Below are positions 1-5,639 of a stretch of 11,678 bases of DNA, in pieces. A program made the position numbers and the translations under genes. Position 1 is the first letter of the stretch. The number at the start of each line of letters is the position of its first letter. Under the pieces are notes generated by a model. The model searched no databases. It had not been told where the DNA came from and worked only from the letters and a program-made list of their open reading frames with translations. This stretch comes from Anaerolineae bacterium (GTDB taxonomy: Bacteria > Chloroflexota > Anaerolineae > JACIWP01). The stretch is from positions 1 to 11,678 of the forward strand of contig JACIWP010000082.1 of NCBI GenBank assembly GCA_014360855.1. Reading direction: 5' to 3'.

Positions 1-215
1 ATGCGTTCGAAGAAATCGGGCAAGCGGATGCTTCCCTCTTTGTTGGTGACGAAGTCCGCGTCCTTGTATTTGCGCGCCAGCGGGCCGGCGACGGAGCTGG
101 GGCAGTGGAGCCAGACCGCCAGCCCTCCGATCAGCCGGATGAAGATTCCCTCTTTCTGCGCGGCCTCGATAAGCCGCAGTGCTTCATCTTTTACATCATC
201 TAACGTAGGAGCCAT
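1..215 (-). CDS. Nucleotidyltransferase-like protein, N-terminal part only (cut by window edge)
   Basis: The first 71 codons read from an ATG at 213-215 leftwards off the window, with no stop. The protein starts MAPTLDDVKDEALRLIEAA, an amphipathic helix. It continues with an IRLIGGLAVWLH segment (about residues 26-37) and an RKYKDADFV segment (about 48-56). A Gly-Gly-hydrophobic turn followed some 20 residues later by a D-x-D pair (D52, D54) in a beta-strand is the fold signature of MNT/AbiEii-like nucleotidyltransferases, where the two acidic residues bind metal and nucleotide. This is inferred from a fragment; substrate and role are unknown. No AGGAGG-type ribosome site precedes the ATG. 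Instead a short inverted repeat abuts the start codon. It lies downstream of the permease gene on the same strand, separated by a strong stem-loop, so it may be transcribed separately. Confidence 0.6.
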   Translation of the reverse strand, partial: MAPTLDDVKDEALRLIEAAQKEGIFIRLIGGLAVWLHCPSSVAGPLARKYKDADFVTNKEGSIRLPDFFER

Positions 216-230
216 GGTTGTCGTCCAACC
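216..230 (-). promoter_or_regulatory. Short inverted repeat touching the start codon of the nucleotidyltransferase-like gene
   Basis: On the minus strand the 15 bases directly before the ATG read GGTTG-GACGA-CAACC, a perfect 5-bp stem with a 5-base loop. There is no obvious Shine-Dalgarno sequence upstream. The hairpin could limit ribosome access or be an operator half-site. The arms are short enough that chance is possible. Confidence 0.3.
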
Positions 231-264
231 CTATTTCCCCTTCACGGAGAAGACATTGGTAGGG

Positions 265-292
265 GGAGCTGGGGGCATAGGCCCCCAGCTCC
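265..292 (-). terminator. Perfect 12-bp stem-loop after the permease gene
   Basis: GGAGCTGGGGGC at 265-276 and GCCCCCAGCTCC at 281-292 pair perfectly around a 4-base loop, 14 bp past the permease stop codon. It is very GC-rich and well placed for a transcription end. On the minus strand it is followed by CCCTACCAATG rather than a run of T, so it is not a canonical intrinsic terminator. It may act as a U-less terminator, as a block to 3' exonucleases, or as an attenuator before the downstream gene. Confidence 0.5.
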
Positions 293-306
293 GATCCAAC
301 CGGCGC

Positions 307-1953
307 TTATTCAACCGGAATTTCCTCGTACACCTTGTCGATATCAATGCCCTGCCGCTTGCGGTACGCCTTGAAGCCGAAGAACAGGATGGCCGCCAGC
401 GCGTACATGCCCAGCATGAAGACAACCGAGCTGGTGTTGCGGTAGCTGATGCCGTACAGCCCGAGCGGGTCGAAGATCCACTCATAGAGCAGGAACAGCT
501 CGAAGCCCAGGAAGATGATGCCGGCGACGGTGATGAGCGGGATGCCGGCGATCTTGTACTTGGCGATCGGCGAGGCGTTGTACAGTTCCGGCTTGCGGTA
601 CGGCAGGACAATAGCGGCGATGGTACTGCCCAGGTAGGTGATGGCGATAACCTCCGTGGAGCACAGCGTCAGCGTCTGGAAGTTGAAGATGTTCCAGGAG
701 TACAGCGCGCCCACGATAAGGGATGGGATCACCATCAAGAGCAAGGCATTGATGGGCGTGCGGAAGCGCGGGTGAATGTCCGCCACCCATTCCGGCAGAA
801 GGCGGTCAAAGGCCGCGGCGAAGATGACGCGGGTGGAGCTCAGGAAGACCGTGCCCGACCAGCCGAAGAACCACAGGCTCATCAGCAGGATGACGATGAA
901 CTGGATGACGCGGCTGTTGGTCAGCATGGCGGCGAAGAGGGCAGGATAGGGCCAGACCGGGATGGGCGGCGGGGTTTCGGTGTAGCCCCACATGTAGTTC
1001 CAGAAGGCGCCGTTGGCCTTCATGTAGAAGTCCCAGGTGATGGTCTTGTTGATGAGCACGAAGAGCACGATGCCCAGGGCGGTGGTGGCGATGAGGGCGT
1101 ACCACATGCCGTAGAAGTTGCGCTTGAAGTCGGTGGCGCCGCGCACTTCACCGTAGAGGGTGGCACCCCAGTTCGGCCACAGGTTGAAGAAGACCATGTA
1201 GGGGATGGCCAGGAAGATGGGTGCCAGCGCCCAACCGCCGCCCCAGGTTTGGGCAGTGCCGGCCTCTTCGCCGGCGGCCAGGGTGGCTTCATACAGGCCG
1301 TCGCCCGGGGCACCGAATAACTGCGGGATCTGCGCCTCCAGGTTGGCCTTGAACGCCGCCGGGTTCCCGATCAGCAGGAGGAGGAAGACCAGCAGTAAGC
1401 CGATGAGGCCGCCGATGAAGCAGGCTTTCTGCAGACGAGCATAGTTGCGCATGCCCATGGCGATGTAGACGAAGACGAAGGCACAGACGATCACCACGCT
1501 GATGAATCCACCCTCAGGCGTTTGGGTGAACCACAGCGCCGGCCCCTGCGCGCCGAGGATGGCCAGCAGTGGGGTGATGACCTCATAGCGCAGCATGTCG
1601 GCGTAGAGCGGCACCCAGTACCAGAGGATGAACCACCAGCCGGTGACCGCCAGGATGAAGCCCACGCCGCCGCCCAGGATGCGGCTCTGCCAGACGTAGT
1701 CGCCGCCGGCACGGGGCATCACCGCGATCAGGGCCGCATACACGATACACTCGAACGAGATGAAGAACCCGGAAACCAGCAAAGCACCGATCAGGTTGCC
1801 ATCGAGGTAGTACATCTGGGAGAAGATGTACAGCCCCAGGGTGATGAGGTTGATCGAGAAGAAGGCGTAGATGAACGCGTCGGTGACGGACCAGGCACGC
1901 ACCAGGCCGGTCGCAGCACGGACGAACAGGGTGGACGATTGCTGTCGTTCCAT
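307..1953 (-). CDS. APC superfamily amino acid/amine permease
   Basis: A 548-residue integral membrane protein made almost entirely of hydrophobic segments, about 12 by eye, which is usual for the amino acid-polyamine-organocation family of secondary transporters. Family-like features are the unwound-helix region near the N-terminus (WSVTDAFIYAFFSINLI, about residues 21-37) and the PRAGGDYVWQSR motif at about 80-91, which matches the conserved P-x-x-GG-x-Y segment after the second helix. It should import an amino acid or amine across the inner membrane, coupled to an ion gradient or by exchange; the substrate cannot be read from sequence. The C-terminus is short, charged and cytoplasmic (YRKRQGIDIDKVYEEIPVE). 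The ATG at 1951-1953 is preceded by AAAGGAGA about 9-10 bases upstream. An in-frame TAA lies about 36 bases further up, so the start is firm. An extended -10 promoter lies about 140 bp upstream, so this gene has its own transcript. Confidence 0.9.
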   Translation of the reverse strand: MERQQSSTLFVRAATGLVRAWSVTDAFIYAFFSINLITLGLYIFSQMYYLDGNLIGALLVSGFFISFECIVYAALIAVMPRAGGDYVWQSRILGGGVGFILAVTGWWFILWYWVPLYADMLRYEVITPLLAILGAQGPALWFTQTPEGGFISVVIVCAFVFVYIAMGMRNYARLQKACFIGGLIGLLLVFLLLLIGNPAAFKANLEAQIPQLFGAPGDGLYEATLAAGEEAGTAQTWGGGWALAPIFLAIPYMVFFNLWPNWGATLYGEVRGATDFKRNFYGMWYALIATTALGIVLFVLINKTITWDFYMKANGAFWNYMWGYTETPPPIPVWPYPALFAAMLTNSRVIQFIVILLMSLWFFGWSGTVFLSSTRVIFAAAFDRLLPEWVADIHPRFRTPINALLLMVIPSLIVGALYSWNIFNFQTLTLCSTEVIAITYLGSTIAAIVLPYRKPELYNASPIAKYKIAGIPLITVAGIIFLGFELFLLYEWIFDPLGLYGISYRNTSSVVFMLGMYALAAILFFGFKAYRKRQGIDIDKVYEEIPVE

Positions 1954-2031
1954 TTTGCCGACTCTCCTTTCCTTCCCGAAGCCTGCTTAGGGTGGTGGAA
2001 TGACGAAAGAATGAGAGACCGTGGTACTGCC

Positions 2032-2043
2032 GTTCGGACGAAC
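2032..2043. repeat. Inverted repeat GTTCG-GA-CGAAC in the permease leader
   Basis: Perfect 5-bp arms around a 2-bp centre, inside the roughly 130-nt untranslated leader of the permease transcript. It could be an operator downstream of the promoter. The arms are too short to be sure it is more than chance. Confidence 0.3.
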
Positions 2044-2061
2044 AAGGGTATTCTGCGGGCC

Positions 2062-2072
2062 ATCACCTCCTT
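2062..2072 (-). promoter_or_regulatory. Unusually strong Shine-Dalgarno-like element near the 5' end of the permease leader
   Basis: On the minus strand the leader contains AAGGAGGTGAT, an 11-base match to the sequence complementary to the 3' end of 16S rRNA. It sits about 14 bases after the predicted transcription start and about 110 bases before the permease ATG. The ATG it overlaps (2061-2063) is too close for normal initiation. That frame stays open to 1791, overlapping the permease out of frame, and the peptide looks like noise. The element may be a ribosome standby site or part of a leader-peptide control. Confidence 0.4.
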
Positions 2073-2092
2073 TCCGGAGAAAGCACACTCAT

Positions 2093-2101
2093 ATTATAGC
2101 A
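2093..2101 (-). promoter_or_regulatory. Extended -10 promoter for the permease gene
   Basis: The minus strand reads TGC-TATAAT (2101 down to 2093), a perfect -10 hexamer with the TGn extension. No good TTGACA lies 16-18 bp upstream; the best window there is GGTTCG/TTCGGC. That is acceptable for extended -10 promoters. Predicted start is near 2086, giving a leader of about 130 nt. It lies about 40 bp past the phosphoesterase stop codon. Confidence 0.65.
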
Positions 2102-2140
2102 TAATCCTCACGCGCCGAACCCTCGAAATATGCGCCGGCA

Positions 2141-3082
2141 TCAACCTGTGGTGAGCAAGTAGGATTTGATCTTGCCCTTGTTCAGGGTGATAACGGCGCC
2201 CAGGAGCCGGCCTTGCTCGTACATACTGCCGGGGTTGATGCACAGCGTGCGGCCGATGCGGGCCGTGCCCTTCCCCTCATGGATATGCCCGAACAGTCCC
2301 AGCAGGGGCTGATATTTCTCGATAATTTCGCGCACCGCGGTACTGCCAACGGGGACCAGCGCCCGACCGCCCAGCTTGGGCTTCAGGTCAGGGGTCAGTT
2401 CCGGCGCCTCGTCCAGATTGCTGTTGTAGGGCGGCACATGGAAGTTGAAGACGGCGGTCTCCGGCTTGCTGAGCTTTTTGACGATGGACTCCAGGCGCTC
2501 CTTCAGCTTGGGCTCCTCTTCCTCGCGGTAGGTATGCCAGGGGGTGATGTTGCTCCAGCCGGAGCTGACCATCTCGTGATACTCATCCAGCGGGATCACC
2601 TCGCCCTCGGCCAGGTGGACGTGCTTGGAGGCGCGGATGATATCGTCAATCTCGAACATGTCGTCGTTGCCTGGGGCGACGTAACAGCGGATGCCGGTGC
2701 CCTCGAGCTTTTCGTCGGCATATTCCATCCAGGCCTGGACGGTTTTGAGCACTTCCTGGTGGAACAGCTCGTCCACCTTTTCGGGGTGCTGTTCCAGCTC
2801 GCGGATTTCATCGGGGTTGGTGACGTAGGGATAGTAGCCGCGGCTTTTCACCTGCTTGATCATCTGCTCCACTTCCTCCTGGCCGTGGAGCTCAAACTGC
2901 TGTTCCAGGAGCGTGGCGATATACTTGTCTCCTCCCTGGTGCACGATGGGCACGATGGCCTTGCCGGTCATGTCGCCGCCGAGGATGATGATGTCCGCGT
3001 TGTAGAATTTGCCGGCGTTGATGAATTTCTTCCAGCAAATGTCAGAACCATGGACATCCGTCGCGAAAAAGATCGTGGTCAC
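2141..3082 (-). CDS. Calcineurin-like metallophosphoesterase
   Basis: A 313-residue cytoplasmic protein with the ordered metal-binding motifs of the metallophosphoesterase fold: D9-x-H11 (FATDVHGS), G-G-D37 (GGDMTGK), G-N139 (PGNDD), H215 (NFHVPP) and G-H266-x-H268 (FGHIHEG). Such enzymes hydrolyse phosphomono- or diesters with two metal ions; the substrate here is unknown. About 100 residues separate the GD and GN motifs, against about 30 in compact family members. The insert is charged and helical and may form a cap. The GN motif reads GNDD rather than GNHD/E, so the usual general-acid His is absent, as in YfcE-like phosphodiesterases. The frame is open to a TTG at 3113-3115, but I chose the GTG at 3080-3082. 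It has GGAGG five bases upstream and gives the usual short N-terminus before the first strand. It follows the GntR gene by 122 bp on the same strand and may be co-transcribed. Confidence 0.87.
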   Translation of the reverse strand: MTTIFFATDVHGSDICWKKFINAGKFYNADIIILGGDMTGKAIVPIVHQGGDKYIATLLEQQFELHGQEEVEQMIKQVKSRGYYPYVTNPDEIRELEQHPEKVDELFHQEVLKTVQAWMEYADEKLEGTGIRCYVAPGNDDMFEIDDIIRASKHVHLAEGEVIPLDEYHEMVSSGWSNITPWHTYREEEEPKLKERLESIVKKLSKPETAVFNFHVPPYNSNLDEAPELTPDLKPKLGGRALVPVGSTAVREIIEKYQPLLGLFGHIHEGKGTARIGRTLCINPGSMYEQGRLLGAVITLNKGKIKSYLLTTG

Positions 3083-3087
3083 TCTTC

Positions 3088-3092
3088 CCTCC
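3088..3092 (-). promoter_or_regulatory. Ribosome binding site that fixes the phosphoesterase start
   Basis: On the minus strand GGAGG, then five bases, then GTG (3080-3082). The longer alternative TTG start at 3115 would put this site inside the coding region. Confidence 0.7.
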
Positions 3093-3140
3093 AAACAGAA
3101 ATGGTCTCCGAGCAAGCCCGGGTACTGCCGAGTAATAGTG

Positions 3141-3175
3141 TGCTAGAAAAATATCTGTGATATACTACACAATCC
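3141..3175. other. AT-rich island between GntR and phosphoesterase genes, with a TGTG...CACA element
   Basis: The 122-bp gap 3083-3204 contains a clearly AT-rich stretch in otherwise GC-rich DNA. TGTGATATACTACACA at 3156-3171 has inverted TGTG/CACA ends, and its CTGTGATATACTA core nearly repeats a sequence over the GntR -10 box. A phosphoesterase promoter on the minus strand is expected here, but I cannot find a convincing hexamer pair. The only good -10-like string (TGATATACT, an extended -10) points the other way, antisense to GntR. Confidence 0.35.
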
Positions 3176-3204
3176 ACGCGAATCCGCCCTGCGGGGCCGG
3201 CCGG

Positions 3205-3834
3205 CTATACCTGGGCCCGCACCTGGCTCCAGAAGTCCAACACGTGCCGTTCCATCACCTGATATGCGAGATGGGGATCGCGTTTGCGCAGGGCGTTGAG
3301 CAGTTCCCAGTGCTGGGACTGGATCTCATCGGCGCCGGCGGCCGGGTTGGGCGCCAGACGCCAGATGCGCGCCGTCAGGTCATAAAGCCAGCGCACGCCG
3401 TCGATCAGGAACTTGTTGTTGGTGGCCTCCGAGATGATCTTGTGCACCAAGCGGTCGCTTTCCATGAGCCGGCCCACAAAATCGGCGGAATGCCGATCCT
3501 CTGCCATACGAATGGCATCTTCCAAGGCGGCGAGCTGGACGTCGGTGATACGCTCCGCCGCCAGCCGCGCGGCCCATGTCTCTATGGGGATGCGAGCTTC
3601 GAAGATTTGTTTGAGGTCGGTGACGCTGATTTCCGAGACGTACATCCCGCGCCGGGGTTGGATCACCACCAGGTCGTCGCGCGCCAGACGCTGCAGAGCC
3701 TCTCGAATGGGGGTACGGCCGATGCCCAACTCCTGGATCAGCTCCGCCTCGCGGAGCACTTTCCCCGGGGGATATTCCAGGCTGACGATCTTGGCTTTCA
3801 GGATGTTGTAGGCTCGCTCTGTCTGTGAGATCAT
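3205..3834 (-). CDS. GntR-family transcriptional regulator, FCD (FadR-like) subfamily
   Basis: A 209-residue DNA-binding repressor/activator. Residues 1-66 form the GntR winged helix: ERAYNILKAKIVSLEYPPG, then ELGIGRTPIREALQRL (recognition helix) and the wing VIQPRRGMYV. Residues about 73-205 form the all-helical FCD ligand domain. The expected metal/ligand residues are present: D127 and H131 (SDRLVH), H175 (QHWELL) and H197 (ERHVL). FCD regulators usually sense small carboxylates or sugar acids; the effector is not deducible here. I chose the ATG at 3832-3834 because it gives the normal few residues before helix 1. A TTG at 3859-3861 would add nine residues but falls inside an inverted repeat. 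The ribosome site is weak (AGGGA about 8 bases upstream). It has a strong promoter and an inverted repeat in its leader, suggesting autoregulation. Likely targets are itself and the neighbouring phosphoesterase or permease. Confidence 0.9.
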   Translation of the reverse strand: MISQTERAYNILKAKIVSLEYPPGKVLREAELIQELGIGRTPIREALQRLARDDLVVIQPRRGMYVSEISVTDLKQIFEARIPIETWAARLAAERITDVQLAALEDAIRMAEDRHSADFVGRLMESDRLVHKIISEATNNKFLIDGVRWLYDLTARIWRLAPNPAAGADEIQSQHWELLNALRKRDPHLAYQVMERHVLDFWSQVRAQV

Positions 3835-3849
3835 CGGGAGAGTCCCTAT

Positions 3850-3873
3850 GGGTGCCGGCAATCATCGGCACCC
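3850..3873. promoter_or_regulatory. 8-bp inverted repeat in the GntR leader (operator or hairpin)
   Basis: GGGTGCCG at 3850-3857 and CGGCACCC at 3866-3873 are perfect inverse complements around an 8-base centre. The element lies between the predicted transcription start (near 3885) and the GntR ATG (3834). It is placed to act as an autoregulatory operator, as a leader hairpin, or both. FCD regulators typically bind palindromes at their own promoters; that this is the site is an inference. Confidence 0.5.
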
Positions 3874-3891
3874 CTCGGCTAATGTATTAAT

Positions 3892-3920
3892 AATATATCA
3901 CAGGTCGCCGAAAATGTCAA
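3892..3920 (-). promoter_or_regulatory. Sigma-70-type promoter for the GntR gene
   Basis: On the minus strand TTGACA (3920-3915), a 17-base spacer and TATATT (3897-3892). A TG two bases before the -10 (TGATATATT) adds an extended -10. Predicted start near 3885, leader about 50 nt. Confidence 0.75.
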
Positions 3921-3947
3921 CTGCCGTCATATTACATGAACGGGAGA

Positions 3948-3955
3948 GAACGTTC
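3948..3955. promoter_or_regulatory. GAACGTTC palindrome between the two divergent promoters
   Basis: A perfect 8-bp palindrome in the 56 bp that separate the back-to-back -35 boxes (3915-3920 and 3977-3982). A dimeric regulator bound here could affect both transcripts. It resembles but does not fit a GAAC-N4-GTTC LexA box, since the spacer is missing. Confidence 0.3.
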
Positions 3956-3976
3956 CGACCTTCTTCCGCCACCCCA

Positions 3977-4005
3977 TTGACAAGCGGCGGGTTTTGGGAT
4001 ATGCT
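3977..4005 (+). promoter_or_regulatory. Promoter for the zinc-ribbon / S2P protease / transglutaminase operon
   Basis: TTGACA at 3977-3982, a 17-base spacer and TATGCT at 4000-4005 (four of six -10 positions match). Predicted start is near 4012, about 98 nt before the first ATG. I see no convincing terminator or riboswitch in that leader. Confidence 0.65.
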
Positions 4006-4109
4006 AAAGGTAGAAGCATCGCCGGCATGTTGGAAGCTGGAAGTACAGCGAAGCGTTTGTTGCGGAAAAGGGTACTGCAAGGGGGCAGGCCGGCTCCAGG
4101 AGGTGGACC

Positions 4110-4487
4110 ATGGCGAACCTGGCGCAGGTGGAAGAGCGTTTGCGGCAAATGGGCTGTCCCCGCTGTTACTCCATGCGGCTCGAGGTCTGCGTCCAATTGG
4201 AGACGGAGAACGGACTCCCACGCATCCTCGTGATATGCCAGCAGTGCGGCTTCCGCTTTGAGACCAACGGCGAGGCCCTGACCTGGGAAGATCTGGAAAA
4301 GCGGGTGGAGCGGGAAGTGCGCCGCAAAGGCTGTCCGCGCTGTGGGAGTCACCTCCTGGAGCTGAATTTCCGCTGTTCGCTGGAAACGCGGCGAAGTTTT
4401 CACGTAGCCACCTGTCAGGAATGTGGGGCGGTGTTTATCGTGGAGAGACAGCTCGATGAACCGCGGCCGGGCATTTTTGATGTGTGA
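4110..4487 (+). CDS. Small protein with two tandem zinc ribbons
   Basis: 125 residues, cytoplasmic, no signal peptide. Two C-x2-C...C-x2-C modules are visible: C16/C19 with C43/C46, and C75/C78 with C102/C105. Both have the same internal spacing (27 residues from the first to the third Cys), and the modules repeat with a 59-residue period (GCPRC...CQQCG, then GCPRC...CQECG). Each should bind one Zn(II). Such ribbons usually mediate protein or nucleic-acid contacts; no catalytic motif is present, and I do not recognise the protein as a named family. The start is well supported by AGGAGG six bases before the ATG. It is first in the operon, 12 bp ahead of the site-2 protease gene, so a role as a partner or regulator of that membrane protease is possible, though this rests only on context. 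Confidence 0.8.
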   Translation: MANLAQVEERLRQMGCPRCYSMRLEVCVQLETENGLPRILVICQQCGFRFETNGEALTWEDLEKRVEREVRRKGCPRCGSHLLELNFRCSLETRRSFHVATCQECGAVFIVERQLDEPRPGIFDV

Positions 4488-4499
4488 TGGGAGGAAGGC

Positions 4500-5618
4500 A
4501 TGAGGGGTTCCATACGGGTTGGGAAGCTGTTCGGCATCCCGCTGTTCATTCACTACACGTGGTTCGTTATCGTGGCGCTGATCACCGTCTCGTTCGCCAC
4601 GGTGAATTATCCGCGCCAGTACCCGGGCTGGCCGGCGGTCTCCTACTGGCTGGCCGGCCTCCTGACCGCGCTCCTGTTGTTCGCCTCGGTGTTGATCCAC
4701 GAGCTTTCCCACAGCCTGGTGTCGCGGGCGCAGGGGGTGCCGGTGGACAGCATCACGCTGTTTATCTTCGGCGGCGTGGCGAACATCCGCGAGGAGCCTA
4801 GAAAGGCGCGCCATGAACTGTTGATGGCGGCCGCCGGCCCCGCCTCTTCCCTGCTCCTGGCCCTGCTCCTGGGGATTGTGGCGCTGGCGGCGCCGGCGCG
4901 CTCCTTCGTGGCCGGCCTGGCGCGTACCCTGGCCCTCATTAACTTGTGGGTGGGGCTGTTCAACCTGATCCCCGGCTTTCCCCTCGACGGCGGGCGCGTT
5001 CTGCGCTCCCTCATCTGGTGGGGCAGTAACGATATCGTGCAGTCCACCCGCATTGCCTCCATCATCGGGCGGGTCATCGCCACACTGATGATCATCAGCG
5101 GGTTCCTGGTGGCCATCTTCCTGGGCGATTGGGTGAGCGGGTTATGGCTGGTGTTCATCGGCTGGTTCCTGGATAATGCGGCCGTGCAGAGCTATCAGCA
5201 GTTGCTGTTGCGGGAGGCGCTCGCCGGCGTCACCGCCCGCCAGCTCATGAGTCCCCTCTGCCCAACCATCGAGGACGACCCGGACCTCCAGACCGTGGTG
5301 GATGAGTTTGTGCTGGGCACCGGCCAGCGCTGTCTGTTCATCTCGCGCGGCAACCGTTTGGCCGGCTTGCTGACCCTGCACCATATCAAGAACGTGCCGA
5401 AGGAGCGTTGGCGGGAGACGCACGTCTCTGAGGTGATGACTCCCTCGTCCGAAATCAAGTCGGTGGATATCAATCAGAGCGCTCTGAACATTCTGCGCAC
5501 CATGGACGAGGCCAACGTCAACCAGATCCCGGTGGTGGATGGGGAGCGCATGGTGGGCATCATCACCCGCGAGCATCTCCTGCATTATATCCGCAACCGC
5601 ATTGAGCTGGGGTTATAG
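4500..5618 (+). CDS. Site-2 protease family (M50) intramembrane zinc metalloprotease with two CBS domains
   Basis: A 372-residue membrane protein. The N-terminal part (to about 225) holds roughly six hydrophobic segments with the M50 active site: HELSH at 67-71 (zinc ligands H67 and H71, catalytic E68) and NLIPGFPLDGGR at 155-166, whose D163 is the third ligand. Two CBS domains follow, about 247-300 (ARQLMSPLCPTI...) and 310-366 (VSEVMTPSSEI...VVDGERMVGIITREHL). These normally bind adenine nucleotides and gate the partner domain. The architecture matches the bacterial/archaeal S2P-CBS group, which cleaves transmembrane or membrane-associated proteins, typically anti-sigma factors or other regulators. 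The substrate is unknown here. The ATG has GGAGG five bases upstream. It is the middle gene of the operon, 12 bp after the zinc-ribbon gene and 21 bp before the transglutaminase gene, which suggests joint action at the envelope. Confidence 0.93.
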   Translation: MRGSIRVGKLFGIPLFIHYTWFVIVALITVSFATVNYPRQYPGWPAVSYWLAGLLTALLLFASVLIHELSHSLVSRAQGVPVDSITLFIFGGVANIREEPRKARHELLMAAAGPASSLLLALLLGIVALAAPARSFVAGLARTLALINLWVGLFNLIPGFPLDGGRVLRSLIWWGSNDIVQSTRIASIIGRVIATLMIISGFLVAIFLGDWVSGLWLVFIGWFLDNAAVQSYQQLLLREALAGVTARQLMSPLCPTIEDDPDLQTVVDEFVLGTGQRCLFISRGNRLAGLLTLHHIKNVPKERWRETHVSEVMTPSSEIKSVDINQSALNILRTMDEANVNQIPVVDGERMVGIITREHLLHYIRNRIELGL

Positions 5619-5639
5619 CGCCGGCGAGAGAGGTGGCGC

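Noticed and set aside
1..1320. Long open frame on the plus strand opposite the permease gene
   Set aside because: It is rich in Gly/Arg/Glu/Asp/Gln with no domain motif, and it is antisense to a clearly real APC permease. In GC-rich DNA such frames are shadows. Similar antisense frames at 2213-3160, 5613-6836, 8552-9562 and 10188-11348 were rejected for the same reason.
2018..2032. GTGGTACTGCCG resembling a T-box (GGTGGTACCGCG) in front of a transporter
   Set aside because: It is on the strand opposite to the permease transcript, deviates from the T-box core, and lacks a specifier stem or terminator/antiterminator pair.
1791..2066. Small ORF starting at the strong Shine-Dalgarno-like site in the permease leader
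   Set aside because: The ribosome site overlaps the start codon, the peptide has no protein-like pattern, and two thirds of it overlaps the permease out of frame. I kept only the ribosome-like element as notable.
3186..3204. Terminator after the GntR gene (CCGGCCGG palindrome and GCCCTGCGGGGC)
   Set aside because: The stems are only about 4 bp, or self-palindromic without a loop, and no T-run follows. This is typical of the GCCGGC-rich background.
3948..3955. LexA/SOS box at GAACGTTC
   Set aside because: LexA boxes of the GAAC type need a 4-base centre (GAAC-N4-GTTC); here the half-sites are contiguous. It is kept only as an unassigned palindrome.
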